A DNA stretch of 64,000 nt from Streptomyces cinnabarinus (GCF_027270315.1 NZ_CP114413.1:4774001-4838000); one strand, 5' to 3'; numbered from the stretch's first letter, positions 8,670 to 18,095 are shown. The notes: a model not told the origin generated them from the letters alone. Numbers and translations are program-made.

Positions 8670-9606
8670 GCCGCTGCGGGTGGAGCCGGGATCGCGGGTG
8701 CGGCTCGGCCGGGACTTCGATCCCCGGTACAAGGCCCACCTGAAGAAGAAGCACGGCGTGGAGCTGCTGCAAACAGGTGTGTCGCTGCTCGCCGAGTACC
8801 AGCAGCGGCTGGCCGCGCAGGACACGTACGGCGTGCTGCTCTGCCTCCAGGCGCTGGACGCGGGCGGCAAGGACGGGACGATCCGGCACGTCATGAGCGG
8901 AGTGAACCCGCAGGGCGTGAAGGTCAGCAGCTTCAAGGTGCCCTCCAGCGAAGAGCTCGGCCACGACTATCTGTGGCGCTACGCCGCCCGGCTGCCGGCC
9001 CGCGGCGACATCGCGATCTTCAACCGCTCGCACTACGAGGAGGTCCTCGTCGTACGGGTGCACCCGGAGGTCCTCGACCGGCAGCGGCTGCCCGAGGACG
9101 TGCGCGGCGCGGACTTCTGGGACCGCCGCTACCGGGACATCAACGCCTGGGAGCGCTATCTGACCGACAACGGGTTCAAGGTGGTCAAGGTCTTCCTGAA
9201 CCTCTCCAAGGAGGAGCAGCGCACCCGCTTCATGAAGCGCCTCGACGTGCCGGAGAACAATTGGAAGTTCTCCGCCGCCGACGTCCGCGAGCGCGCCCGC
9301 TGGGACGACTACCAACGCGCCTTCTCCGAGATGCTCTCGGCGACCAGCACCCCGTGGGCGCCCTGGTACGTCGTACCGGCGGACCGGAAGTGGTTCGCGC
9401 GGATCTGCACGGCGGCGGTGCTGGCGCACACGCTGATCGACATCGACCCGCGCTATCCCGTGCTCGGCAAGGCGGCCCGCAAGGACCTCCGGGCCGCCCG
9501 GCGGTTGCTGGAGGCGGACGCACCCGAGGGCGCGCCGGCCGATCCGTACGCGGCGGCGCAGCGCGCCAGAAGGCGTGCGAAGGGCGGGAAGGGCAGACGG
9601 CGCTGA
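8629..9606 (+). CDS. ppk2: Polyphosphate kinase 2 family protein
   Basis: This is a 325-residue PPK2-type P-loop kinase that transfers phosphate between polyphosphate and nucleotides. It shows the Walker A variant DAGGKDGT at about residues 81-88, the lid-region arginines, and the Walker B-like segment IAIFNRSHYEEV. Longer starts exist at 8593 and 8626, but ATG 8629 lies 9 nt after AGGAAAGCGAGG and gives the usual N-terminus. It heads a run with a P-type ATPase and a Na/Pi transporter, consistent with phosphate and energy homeostasis. Whether it makes NDPs or NTPs cannot be read from sequence. Confidence 0.92.
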   Translation: MADVRAERIAKLIEPLRVEPGSRVRLGRDFDPRYKAHLKKKHGVELLQTGVSLLAEYQQRLAAQDTYGVLLCLQALDAGGKDGTIRHVMSGVNPQGVKVSSFKVPSSEELGHDYLWRYAARLPARGDIAIFNRSHYEEVLVVRVHPEVLDRQRLPEDVRGADFWDRRYRDINAWERYLTDNGFKVVKVFLNLSKEEQRTRFMKRLDVPENNWKFSAADVRERARWDDYQRAFSEMLSATSTPWAPWYVVPADRKWFARICTAAVLAHTLIDIDPRYPVLGKAARKDLRAARRLLEADAPEGAPADPYAAAQRARRRAKGGKGRRR

Positions 9607-9628
9607 CGGCCGGATCGGAGACCTGACG

Positions 9629-12355
9629 ATGGTGACGCAGTCGAGACAGCCGGCCGCCGGGCGGCCCGGTGCTCCGCGGACAGCCTGGTACGCGCGGTCC
9701 CCGCAGGACGTGGCGACGGCGCTCGGCGTCGACCCGGCGTCCGGACTCTCCGCCGCCCGCGCCGCCGAACTGCTGGCCGCGAACGGCCCGAACGCGCTGC
9801 CGGAGGAGAAGCCGCCGCCCGCCTGGCGGCGGTTCGCCGCGCAGTACCGCAGCTACATGCAGCTCGTCCTCGTGGCGGCGGCCGTGGTCTCCCTGCTGAT
9901 CGCGGAGTGGAGCACGGCGATCCTGCTCATCGTGCTGACGCTGCTGAACGCGATCGTGGGCCTGCGCCAGGAGGGCAAGGCCGAAAGCGCGATGAACGCG
10001 CTGAAGTCCCTTATGACGGCGACGGCCCGGGTACGGCGGGACGCGGCCGAGGCGGAGCTCCCGGCGGAACAACTGGTCGCGGGCGATGTCGTGTTCATCT
10101 CCGCCGGGGACCAGGTCCCGGCGGACGGACGGATCATCGAGGCCCATGCGCTCCAGATCGACGAGTCGGCTCTCACCGGCGAGAGCGTCCCCGCCGCGAA
10201 GGACGCCGTGACGCTGCCGGACGCCCCGCTGGGCCCCGGGGACCAGTCGAACATGGCGTTCATGCACACCCCGGTCACGCACGGCAGCGGAGTCCTCGTC
10301 ATCACCGGGACCGGCCGGGACACGGAGCTCGGCAAGATCTCGGAGATGCTGTCGGCGACCGAGAAGGAGGAGCCGCCGCTCACCAGGGAGCTGGACCGGC
10401 TGACCCTGTGGATCACCGGCGCCGCGGGCCTGACCATGATCGTGATGTTCGCGCTCGGCCGCAGCCGCGACCAGGCGTGGGACGCCCTGTTCGTCAGCGC
10501 GGTCTCGCTCGCCATCGCCGCCATTCCCGAGGCCCTGCCGACGGTGACCCAGGCGATCCTCTCCGTCGGCAGCCTCAACCTGGCCAAGCGCAACGCCATC
10601 GTGAAGGAGCTGCCGTCGGTCGAGACCCTGGCGTTCACGTCGGCGATCAACTCGGACAAGACCGGCACCCTGACGATGAACCAGATGACGGCGGTCGAGG
10701 TCCTGACGCCCACCGACCGCTACACCGTCTCGGGCATGGGCTACGGCCTCGAAGGCAAGGTCCACCACGCCGCGGGCTCCGCCCCGGGCATCGAGGACGC
10801 GATCCTGCCGTACCTCGTCGCCAACGACGCCAAGCTGGTGGAGGGCGAGGTCGTGGGCGACCCCACCGAGGGCGCCTTCCTCGTCCTGGCGCACAAGGCG
10901 GGCCTCGACATCGAGGCCACCCGCGAACGGCTGCCCCGCCTCGCCACGCTGCCGTTCGATCCGGGCTACAAGCTGATGGCCACCTTCAACTCCACCGTCG
11001 ACGACACCGGCCGGCCGGTGGTGCGCTGCTTCGTCAAGGGCGCGGCCCCGGCGGTGACGGCCCGCGCGACCACCGCGCTCTCGGCCGGCGCGACCGTCCC
11101 GTGGGACGCCGCCCTGGCGCGGCGCGCCGACGAGGCCGGCGAACGCATGGGCGGTGAGGGCCGCCGGGTGATGGCGGCCGCCACGAGAGACCTGGACCCG
11201 GCGGCCTTCGACCCCGACGCCGACCTGCTCGGGTACGTCACCGACCTGCGGATGACCAGCCTGGTCGGCATGGTCGACCCCCCGCGCGAGGAGTCCCGGG
11301 CCGCCGTGGCGAGCGCCCAGGCCGCCCATATCCGCGTCCGCATGGTGACCGGCGACGACGTCACCACCGGCGCCGCCATCGCCCGGCAGCTCGGGATCCC
11401 GGGGGAGGCCGTCCTGGGCGCCGACTTCGCCGCGCTCCCGGAGCACGAGCAACTGGCCCGTATCGACGGCATAGGGGTGGTGGGGCGGGTCGCGCCGGAG
11501 CACAAGGTGCTGCTCGCCGACACGCTAAAGAAGAAGGGCGACGTCGTGGCGATGACCGGCGACGGCGTCAACGACGCCCCCGCCATCAAGTCCGCCGACA
11601 TCGGCATCGCCATGGGCAGCGGCACGGACGTGGCGAAGAACGCCGGCCGCATGATCCTCTCCGACGACAACTTCGCGACGATCGTGTACGCGGTGGAGCA
11701 GGGCCGAAAGCTCTACGACAACCTGACGAAGTACATCCGCTTCGTTCTGCTCCTGCTGGTCACCTTCGTGCTGACCTTCCTGGGCGCCACGATTTTCAAC
11801 ATCGCGGCCGGTGAACCCTTCACCCCGCCCCAGGTGTTGTGGATCCACTTCGTGGTCAACGCCTCGTTCGGCTTCGCCCTCGGCTTCGACCAGGAGAGCC
11901 CGGGACTGATGCGCCGCACCCCGCGCCCGAGGGGCGAATCGGTCCTGACCAGGCCCGTGCTGCTGACGGTCGGCCTGGCCGGCCTGGCCATCACGCTCAT
12001 CCTGCTCGGCCTGATCGAGCTGGGCACCGAGCGCTACGACAGCGAGGCGATCGGCCAGTCGACGGCGTTCACGGCGTTCGCGCTCTGCCTGATCGTGGCC
12101 GCGTTCGAGTGCCGCAGCGAGACCGACTCGGTGCTGACCCCGAGCACGTTCGACAGCAAGCAGATGAACTGGGTGGCGCTGGCCCAGTTCGTGCTCGCGG
12201 TGCTGGCGACCCAGATGGACGGCTTCCGCCGCATCCTCGGCACGACCGAGCTCGACATCCGCCAGTTCGGCTGGGCCCTGCTGTCCGCCGTGGCCCTCCT
12301 GGTGCTGTGGGAACTCGGCAAGCTCATGGCCCGCGGGGCGAGGCGCGGCAGCTAG
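9629..12355 (+). CDS. Cation-translocating P-type ATPase (P2-like)
   Basis: This 908-residue membrane pump contains, in order, an N-terminal cation-ATPase domain, two transmembrane helices, the actuator motif LTGES, M3-M4 with PEALP, the phosphorylation motif SDKTGTLT, a nucleotide-binding domain, the hinge motif TGDGVNDAP and six C-terminal helices. Two positions differ from the Ca-ATPase norm: Asn replaces Cys before SDKTGT, and M4 reads PEALPT rather than PEGLPA. The transported ion is therefore uncertain (Ca, Mg or Mn are possible). The start ATG 9629 follows GGAG at 9617. It lies 22 bp after ppk2, likely in one transcript. Confidence 0.9.
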   Translation: MVTQSRQPAAGRPGAPRTAWYARSPQDVATALGVDPASGLSAARAAELLAANGPNALPEEKPPPAWRRFAAQYRSYMQLVLVAAAVVSLLIAEWSTAILLIVLTLLNAIVGLRQEGKAESAMNALKSLMTATARVRRDAAEAELPAEQLVAGDVVFISAGDQVPADGRIIEAHALQIDESALTGESVPAAKDAVTLPDAPLGPGDQSNMAFMHTPVTHGSGVLVITGTGRDTELGKISEMLSATEKEEPPLTRELDRLTLWITGAAGLTMIVMFALGRSRDQAWDALFVSAVSLAIAAIPEALPTVTQAILSVGSLNLAKRNAIVKELPSVETLAFTSAINSDKTGTLTMNQMTAVEVLTPTDRYTVSGMGYGLEGKVHHAAGSAPGIEDAILPYLVANDAKLVEGEVVGDPTEGAFLVLAHKAGLDIEATRERLPRLATLPFDPGYKLMATFNSTVDDTGRPVVRCFVKGAAPAVTARATTALSAGATVPWDAALARRADEAGERMGGEGRRVMAAATRDLDPAAFDPDADLLGYVTDLRMTSLVGMVDPPREESRAAVASAQAAHIRVRMVTGDDVTTGAAIARQLGIPGEAVLGADFAALPEHEQLARIDGIGVVGRVAPEHKVLLADTLKKKGDVVAMTGDGVNDAPAIKSADIGIAMGSGTDVAKNAGRMILSDDNFATIVYAVEQGRKLYDNLTKYIRFVLLLLVTFVLTFLGATIFNIAAGEPFTPPQVLWIHFVVNASFGFALGFDQESPGLMRRTPRPRGESVLTRPVLLTVGLAGLAITLILLGLIELGTERYDSEAIGQSTAFTAFALCLIVAAFECRSETDSVLTPSTFDSKQMNWVALAQFVLAVLATQMDGFRRILGTTELDIRQFGWALLSAVALLVLWELGKLMARGARRGS

Positions 12356-12446
12356 CGGGTGACCGGGGCGCCGGTCCCGTGCGCCACCCCGGCCGTCGTC
12401 CCACACGTACGGCGCCAGGCCGCGCGCGCCCCTGGTCAGGTGCTCG

Positions 12447-12452
12447 TAGCCT
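12447..12452 (+). promoter_or_regulatory. Candidate leaderless -10 box of the Na/Pi transporter gene
   Basis: TAGCCT fits TANNNT and lies exactly six bases before the ATG at 12459. No ribosome-binding site is seen, so transcription probably starts at the start codon. No good -35 element is visible. Confidence 0.45.
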
Positions 12453-12458
12453 TGGTTC

Positions 12459-13715
12459 ATGGCGGAAGCCACATCCGACAGCGGGCCGGACAGCGGGGAC
12501 GACAAGGGAGACGAACCCGGGCGAACTCCTTCCGGCGGCTCGGCGCTCAAGACCCACGCGGCCGAGAGCGACACCGAAGCCATCCACCTCCCCGCATGGA
12601 CCAAGGCCCTCGGCTGGTGCGGTGTCGTCGGCCTGATCTACCTGCTGATCTGCGCCGTGAGCATCATCAGCCGAGGCTTCGCGGGCCTGGGCAGCGACGC
12701 GGCGCACACCATGTTCGCCTTCGCCGAGCACCCGTGGGTCGGCCTGAGCGTCGGCATCCTCGGCACGGTCCTGATCCAGTCGTCGACCACGACGACGGCC
12801 GTCGCCGTCACCGCCGTGGGCTCGGGCGCGCTGCCCATCGAGGGCGCGATCCCGATCATCCTGGGCGCGAACGTCGGCACCACCGTGACGACGAGCCTGG
12901 TCGCCCTGACCTTCATCGGCAACCGCACGGAGTTCCGCAGGGCGCTGGGCGCCTCGACCGTCCATGACTTCTACAACTGGCTCGCGCTGCTGATCTTCTT
13001 CCCGATCGAGCTGATCTGGCATCCGCTGCAGCACATCAGCGAGTCGCTCACCGATGCGCTGTACGACACGGACTGGCTGCCGAACCCGGCCCACTTCAAC
13101 TTCGTCCGCGCCGCCACCAGGCCGGTGGAACACGGAGTGATCCAGGCGACCTCGCACGTCAGCAGCTCACTGGGCCCCCTCTTCACCATCCTGATCGGCG
13201 CCCTGCTGATCCTGGTCGCCGTCCGCTACCTGGGAACCCTGCTCAAACTCCTCATGGTCGGCAGGGCCCGCGACATCCTGATCAAGGCCGTGGGCCGCAA
13301 CGCCTACCTCGCCATGGCGTCGGGCATGGGCGTGACCGTCGTCACCCAGTCCTCGACCATCACCACATCCGTCCTGGTCCCCTTCGCCGGAACGGGCATC
13401 CTCACCCCGGCACAGGTGTATCCCGTGGTCGTCGGCTCCAACCTCGGCACCACCTTCACGGTGGTCTTCGCGGCGTTCGCAGGAGTCGGCCAGGACGCGA
13501 AGATCGGCCTCCAGGCGGCCTTCGTTCACCTGATCTACAACCTCTTCGCCATCATCGCGATCTACGTGATCCCGTTCCTGCGCCCCGTCCCCCTGTTCTG
13601 CGCCGAGAAGCTGGCCCGCGTCGCCTCCGAACACCGCTGGGTCCTGGCGGTCTACATCGGCACGGTCTTCATCGCCGTACCGGCGCTGGTCATCGTGCTG
13701 GTGGGCGTGCTCTGA
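12459..13715 (+). CDS. Na/Pi cotransporter family protein
   Basis: This 418-residue integral membrane protein has the duplicated QSSTTTT and QSSTITTS signatures that mark the NptA/PNaS sodium-phosphate cotransporter family, and each repeat is followed by a LGANVGTT or VGSNLGTT motif. The N-terminal 45 residues are acidic and hydrophilic. No Shine-Dalgarno sequence precedes the ATG. TAGCCT at 12447-12452 ends six bases before it, which is the spacing of a leaderless promoter. With PPK2 and the ATPase upstream this suggests a phosphate uptake and storage module. Confidence 0.9.
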   Translation: MAEATSDSGPDSGDDKGDEPGRTPSGGSALKTHAAESDTEAIHLPAWTKALGWCGVVGLIYLLICAVSIISRGFAGLGSDAAHTMFAFAEHPWVGLSVGILGTVLIQSSTTTTAVAVTAVGSGALPIEGAIPIILGANVGTTVTTSLVALTFIGNRTEFRRALGASTVHDFYNWLALLIFFPIELIWHPLQHISESLTDALYDTDWLPNPAHFNFVRAATRPVEHGVIQATSHVSSSLGPLFTILIGALLILVAVRYLGTLLKLLMVGRARDILIKAVGRNAYLAMASGMGVTVVTQSSTITTSVLVPFAGTGILTPAQVYPVVVGSNLGTTFTVVFAAFAGVGQDAKIGLQAAFVHLIYNLFAIIAIYVIPFLRPVPLFCAEKLARVASEHRWVLAVYIGTVFIAVPALVIVLVGVL

Positions 13716-13736
13716 CGACGGCCCCGGGCGGACGGG

Positions 13737-15302
13737 CTACTGGCTGCCGGTGAGTTCGCCGCTGAGCGTCTTGTGGATGCGGGCGCTCGGTTCGTTCAGC
13801 CCGATGATCTCGACGGTCTTGCCGCGCTGGGCGTACTTGGTCTCGATGGCGTCCAGGGCGGCCACGGAGGAGGCGTCCCAGATGTGGGCCGCCGACAGGT
13901 CGACGACGACCCGGTCGGGATCGGTGGCGTAGCCGAACTGACCGACGAGGTCGTTGGCGGAGGCGAAGAACAGCTCGCCCGTGACCCGGTAGACGACCGT
14001 GGTGCCGTCGGGATCGGTGACGGCGGTGACCTCGGCGAAGCGGGCGACGCGCTTGGCGAAGACGACCATCGCGGTGATCGAGCCGACGACGACACCGACG
14101 GCGAGATTGTGGGTGAGGACCACGCAGGCGACGGTGACGACCATGACGGTGGTCTCTCCGGCCGGCATCCGCCTGAGGGTCTTCGGGGCGATGGAGTGCC
14201 AGTCGAAGGCCGCGAAGGACACCATGATCATCACGGCGACGAGCGCGGCCATGGGGATGTCGGAGACGACCGGTCCGAAGACGACGCACAGCACCATCAG
14301 GAAGGCGCCCGCGAGGAAGGTGGACAGCCGGGTCCGGGCGCCGGAGACCCGTACGTTGATCATCGTCTGGCCGATCACGGCGCAGCCGCCCATGCCGCCG
14401 AAGAACCCGGTGACGATGTTGGCCACACCCTGACCGACGGACTCGCGGGTCTTGGAGGAGCGGGTGTCGGTGATGTCGTCGACCAGCTTGGCCGTCATCA
14501 GCGACTCCATCAGGCCGACGAGCGCCATCGCCAGCGCGTACGGCGCGATCGTCGTCAGGGTGTCCAGGGTGAACGGCACGTCCGGCAGCCCGGGCACGGG
14601 CAGGGCGGACGGCAGCTCGCCCCGGTCGCCCACGGTCGGCACCGCGATACCGGCCGCCACGGTGATGACGGTGAGGACGACGATCGACACCAGGGGCGCC
14701 GGGACCGCCTTGGTCAGCCTCGGGAGGAACACCAGCAGAGCCAGGCCCGCGGCGAGCAGGGGGTAGACCGGCCAGGGCACGTCCGTCAGCTCCGGCACCT
14801 GGGCCATGAAGACGAGGATGGCGAGGGAGTTGACGAAGCCGACCATCACGCTGCGCGGCACGAACCGCAGCAGCCTTGCCACGCCGAGGGCGCCGAGGGC
14901 GATCTGGAGGACACCGGCCAGGATCACCGTGGCGATCAGGTAGCCGAAGCCGTGCTCGCGGTTCACGGGGGCGATGACCAGGGCGACGGCGCCGGTGGCC
15001 GCGGAGATCATGGCCGGTCGGCCGCCGACGACGGCGGTGGTCACGGCCATGGTGAACGAGGCGAACAGGCCGATCGCGGGGTCGACCCCGGCGATCACCG
15101 AGAACGAGATCGCCTCCGGGACCAGGGCGAGGGCGACCACCAGACCGGCGAGCACCTCGGTGCGCAGCACCCTCGGGTCGGACAGCCGGGCGGCCGGGGA
15201 CGGTGCGGAGGAAGGCAAGACGAAGAGAACCTGTCGTGCTCGGGCACACCCGGCATCACGGCGGGCGCGCGGGAAGGAGTGGCGGGCCGGACAGTCCCCC
15301 AC
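13737..15302 (-). CDS. SulP-family inorganic anion transporter with STAS domain
   Basis: This membrane protein has about 10-12 hydrophobic helices and the SulP signature near its start (LVPEAISFSVIAGVDPAIGLFASF), followed by a C-terminal STAS domain (VVVDLSAAHIWDASSVAALDAI). Family members carry sulfate, bicarbonate or other anions; the substrate here is unknown. The longest frame starts at ATG 15302, but the first 28 residues are not membrane-like and a TTG at 15218 gives the more usual N-terminus, so the start is uncertain. It is divergent from a MerR regulator, which may control it. Confidence 0.9.
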   Translation of the reverse strand: MGDCPARHSFPRARRDAGCARARQVLFVLPSSAPSPAARLSDPRVLRTEVLAGLVVALALVPEAISFSVIAGVDPAIGLFASFTMAVTTAVVGGRPAMISAATGAVALVIAPVNREHGFGYLIATVILAGVLQIALGALGVARLLRFVPRSVMVGFVNSLAILVFMAQVPELTDVPWPVYPLLAAGLALLVFLPRLTKAVPAPLVSIVVLTVITVAAGIAVPTVGDRGELPSALPVPGLPDVPFTLDTLTTIAPYALAMALVGLMESLMTAKLVDDITDTRSSKTRESVGQGVANIVTGFFGGMGGCAVIGQTMINVRVSGARTRLSTFLAGAFLMVLCVVFGPVVSDIPMAALVAVMIMVSFAAFDWHSIAPKTLRRMPAGETTVMVVTVACVVLTHNLAVGVVVGSITAMVVFAKRVARFAEVTAVTDPDGTTVVYRVTGELFFASANDLVGQFGYATDPDRVVVDLSAAHIWDASSVAALDAIETKYAQRGKTVEIIGLNEPSARIHKTLSGELTGSQ

Positions 15303-15502
15303 GAGGTCCGGGCGCAGCGGTCAGGCGATCCGCGAGGGAATCGGCGCTGCGTCAGGGCGAAGGCTCACGGTCACGGCGGACAGACAGCGGCGACGCCGGG
15401 CATCGCGGACATGCGCACGCTCTCCTCCGCGGACAAGGATCTTCGCTGGGGGCTCCGTCGGCCCCGGCACGGCTGCCGGGGCAGCGACCCGACGCCCAGC
15501 AA

Positions 15503-15526
15503 CTCTACCCTGACGTTAGGGTAGAG
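15503..15526. promoter_or_regulatory. Palindromic MerR-type operator
   Basis: CTCTACCCT at 15503-15511 is repeated as AGGGTAGAG at 15518-15526 with a six-base GACGTT centre. A near-perfect palindrome of this length, 52 bp upstream of a merR-family start, is the usual arrangement for autoregulation through a stretched promoter spacer. Confidence 0.7.
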
Positions 15527-15577
15527 ATCGGCGCCGGCCGTCCGCGGCCGTGGCGAGAGACGAGGAAGGCACCCCGC

Positions 15578-15982
15578 GTGAGCAGCGAGCACATGCAGAT
15601 CGGCGAGGTCGCCGCACGGACCGAGCTGTCGCTGCGCACGATCCGGCACTACGAGGACACGGGCCTCGTCCTCCCCTCCGCCCGCTCCCAGGGCGGCTTC
15701 CGCCTCTACACCGAGTCCGACGTCGCCCGCCTGATGGTCATCCGCCGGATGAAGCCGCTCGGTTTCACCCTCGACGAGATGCGCGCCCTGCTCGACGCCA
15801 CCGACCGGCTCGACTCCGGCCTGGAACTGCCCCCCGAGGAGCGCGCGGAACTGCTGGAGCGGATCCGCGGCTTCGAACAGGCCGCCCAGCGCCGGGTCGA
15901 GGACCTGCGCACCCAACTGTCCCGAGCCGAGGAGTTCGCAGCCACGCTCGCCGGACACCTGACGAGGTCCCCCATCGCCTGA
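15578..15982 (+). CDS. MerR-family transcriptional regulator
   Basis: This 134-residue regulator has the N-terminal winged-helix MerR domain (MQIGEVAARTELSLRTIRHYEDTGLV) followed by a long dimerisation coiled coil (RIRGFEQAAQRRVEDLRTQLSRAEEF). There is no Cys-rich metal-binding loop and no large effector domain, so the inducer is not evident. GTG 15578 lies 8 nt after GAGGAAGG and is preferred over the long upstream open frame. It is divergent from the SulP transporter, with a palindromic operator between them. Confidence 0.9.
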   Translation: MSSEHMQIGEVAARTELSLRTIRHYEDTGLVLPSARSQGGFRLYTESDVARLMVIRRMKPLGFTLDEMRALLDATDRLDSGLELPPEERAELLERIRGFEQAAQRRVEDLRTQLSRAEEFAATLAGHLTRSPIA

Positions 15983-16171
15983 ACTGCCGCTGCCCGCAAG
16001 CGACTCGGCCGCCCTGACCAGCGCAGCCACCCGGTCCTTGAGGCGGTCGTGCGGGTCAGATTGCACCGCTGTTGACCGTGGATGGAGCGACGGACATCGG
16101 GAGGACTGCCAGTTCGGCCTCCGGCTGTCCGTCTGTCCGTCTGTCCGGATACATCAATCCGGTACATGGAC

Positions 16172-16177
16172 TACTCT
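16172..16177 (+). promoter_or_regulatory. Candidate leaderless -10 box of the vapB-like gene
   Basis: TACTCT ends six bases before ATG 16184. GGTACATG occurs on both sides of it (starting at 16161 and 16179), which could be a repeated operator half-site for antitoxin autoregulation. No Shine-Dalgarno sequence is seen. Confidence 0.45.
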
Positions 16178-16183
16178 TGGTAC

Positions 16184-16450
16184 ATGTCCATGAAGCGCAC
16201 CAATGTCTACGCGGACCCCGAGGACCTGGCGATCATCAAGGAGGCCGCCAAGCGCCGAGGCATAAGCGAGGCCGAGATCATCCGCCAGGGCATCCACCTT
16301 GCGGCCATGGCGAACCGAGTGTGGGACGAGCCGCTGTTCTCGCGCACGTTTGAGGGGCCGGGGCGCACGCTGCCCAAGTCGGAGGTCCGTGACACGGTCG
16401 CCGAGGCCGTCCGGCGTGAGACAGGCTCGGGCTCCGGATCCGCCGCGTGA
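16184..16450 (+). CDS. Ribbon-helix-helix (CopG/VapB-like) antitoxin
   Basis: This 88-residue protein begins MSMKRTNVYADPEDLAIIKEAAKRRGISEAEIIRQGI, a typical ribbon-helix-helix DNA-binding domain. A C-terminal tail follows that would neutralise the toxin. ATG 16184 is chosen from the RHH alignment and the upstream -10-like box; ATG 16190 is an alternative. Its stop overlaps the toxin start (GTGA at 16447), the standard type II toxin-antitoxin coupling. It should bind its own promoter alone and with the toxin. Confidence 0.85.
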   Translation: MSMKRTNVYADPEDLAIIKEAAKRRGISEAEIIRQGIHLAAMANRVWDEPLFSRTFEGPGRTLPKSEVRDTVAEAVRRETGSGSGSAA

Positions 16451-16890
16451 TCATTGTCATCGCCGATACGTCCGGCCTTCTGGCAGCCCTGGACTCGGCT
16501 CACCCGGAACACCAGGCGGCGAACGAGGCCATCATGGCGGCGGGCCTGCTGGTCATGTCCCCGCTCCTGCTGGCCGAACTGGATCACGTGGCGACGCGTG
16601 AGCTCGGCAGGGAGGCTGCCGTCAGCGCGGTCGACGACCTGCGGCGCTGGATGAGCCGGGGTCGTGTGGTCCTGCCGGAGATCACGGAGGACCACCTGGG
16701 CGCTGCCCAGTCCGTCCGTGTCCGCTATCGCGCGCTTGACCTCGACCTCGCCGACGCGGTGAACGTGGCGCTTGCCGCCGATTACGACACGGACGCGATT
16801 CTCACCCTCGACCGACGAGACTTCCGGGTCGTACGTCCGTTGGGCCGTTACAAGGCGTTCCGGGTACTCCCCGACGACCTCCCGCTCTGA
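16447..16890 (+). CDS. PIN-domain ribonuclease toxin (VapC-like)
   Basis: This 147-residue PIN protein shows the acidic active-site series: ADTSGLLAALD near the N-terminus, Glu in LLAELDH, the pair DLADAVNVALA, and the late DAILTLDRRDFRVV. It should be a Mg-dependent RNase that is held inactive by the preceding antitoxin. The gene is translationally coupled to the antitoxin. It lies at the edge of a tRNA-linked accessory region with other conflict genes. Confidence 0.88.
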   Translation: MIIVIADTSGLLAALDSAHPEHQAANEAIMAAGLLVMSPLLLAELDHVATRELGREAAVSAVDDLRRWMSRGRVVLPEITEDHLGAAQSVRVRYRALDLDLADAVNVALAADYDTDAILTLDRRDFRVVRPLGRYKAFRVLPDDLPL

Positions 16891-16924
16891 CGCGGGACCC
16901 TCTTCGTGCGTTCACGGCAATACG

Positions 16925-17554
16925 CTACGGGACTCCGTCGCAGGTCTTGCCAGGTGTCATGCTCACCACGGCTGCCCATGGCAAGGAGACTTCGCCGTCC
17001 GTCTCGGAGCTGATCTCCACGTGATGCCGGTCTGCCAGGATCAACTCGCCGCACACCACATCCGTGTTCGTCCGCACCACCACCGGTTGCGTGCCGGAAT
17101 CACGGGTCGTCACCCATGCGACCATGAGCGCGCCGACGACGAGGATCACTCCGAGGATGCAGGACAGGCGGGCCCAAGCCAGTGCTCGTGTCACTCGGGC
17201 CACTTCCTGTTCGGTCCAGCGGCGCAGAGCCTGCCCACCCAGGAGGACCTCTCGCTCCAAGGATCCGTGGGCGGCTCGCGCGGCCAGGAGTGAGCCCGTG
17301 ACCAACAGCACGAAGGCGGTCATCAGTAGCCCGGTGGCGGTCGCGCGGGCCGAGCCCGGCAGGTCGCCGAGGTTGTCGCGTCCCTTCAGCAGTACGAGGA
17401 CCGCGAGCAGGGCTGTGAGTCCCGTGAGGCCGTTACGCCACCCTTCCGCCTGTCTGCGCAGTTCCGGAAGCCTGGTGAACTCCAGTTCACGGGCGAGTTC
17501 GGCAAAAGAGGTACGGCGTGATGCGCCGTTGCCAGGTGTGTCGTACCGATTCAC
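16925..17554 (-). CDS. Three-helix membrane protein of the caspase locus
   Basis: This protein of about 209 residues is of unrecognised family. It has hydrophobic segments near residues 40-60, 75-98 and 135-158 (GLTGLTALLAVLVLL, GLLMTAFVLLVTGSLLAARA, LSCILGVILVVGALMVAWV) and a C-terminal domain of about 50 residues. GTG 17554 is the only reasonable start, giving a 68-nt overlap with the last frame of the upstream conflict gene. The orientation and overlap suggest it belongs to the caspase/HSP90 operon, perhaps as a membrane effector or sensor, but this is only context. Confidence 0.6.
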   Translation of the reverse strand: MNRYDTPGNGASRRTSFAELARELEFTRLPELRRQAEGWRNGLTGLTALLAVLVLLKGRDNLGDLPGSARATATGLLMTAFVLLVTGSLLAARAAHGSLEREVLLGGQALRRWTEQEVARVTRALAWARLSCILGVILVVGALMVAWVTTRDSGTQPVVVRTNTDVVCGELILADRHHVEISSETDGEVSLPWAAVVSMTPGKTCDGVP

Positions 17555-18095
17555 CGAGCCGCCCCGCGATGCTGACCAGGTCGAGAGGCAGCAGCGGGGT
17601 GCCGGGCTCGGAGACGCGGTACGCCGGGTCGACCGCCACGGCATCGTGCACGGTGGGCACCTCGTCGGGCAGTGCCGCCTCTGCCTCGGCGGTCAGTTCC
17701 GGTACGAGAGCGCCAATGGCCCGCAAGGGCGCCAGAGCCCGGTACGCCGCCCGGACACCGAGCGTGCGTGCGCGGGCGTAGCCCACCAGCCGATGCGCGG
17801 TGAGCGGGATCCAGCGAGCGGTCTCGAACCACTCATAGTCCACGTCCTCGCGCATGCCTTCGTCGACCAGCGCGGCGACCTCGTCCCACGTCGGGACGAA
17901 CTTCCTCAGCAGCTTTGGCGGGCCTGGGGCCACGAGTTCGGCGCCCAACCCCAGGTTCTGGGCTTCCCGCTGCGCGGTGTTCCACAGCACCGACAACTGC
18001 TGCCGGAGCCGCCGGCTTCCGGTGAACAGCACGGCTGAGGTCGCCGGCACGGGATAGTCGGCACCTTCCCAGCTGGGGTCCTCCCCGGAGAATGC
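17487..18095 (-). pseudogene. C-terminal segment of the HSP90-like conflict protein (third frame)
   Basis: Sequence with normal coding character (LFTGSRRLRQQLSVLWNTAQREAQNLGLG...) continues in this frame where the preceding HSP90-like frame loses sense. Removing one G from a four-G run (18083-18086 on plus) joins ...QIRILR to EDPSWEGADYPVP and restores one continuous protein. Read alone it has no good start codon; the first in-frame candidate lies inside the segment near 18050. It is therefore treated as the broken 3' end of one gene rather than as a separate CDS. Confidence 0.65.

Noticed and set aside
9230..11503. 757-codon minus-strand frame under the P-type ATPase
   Set aside because: Low-complexity Gly/Arg/Asp-rich shadow of a clear plus-strand ATPase.
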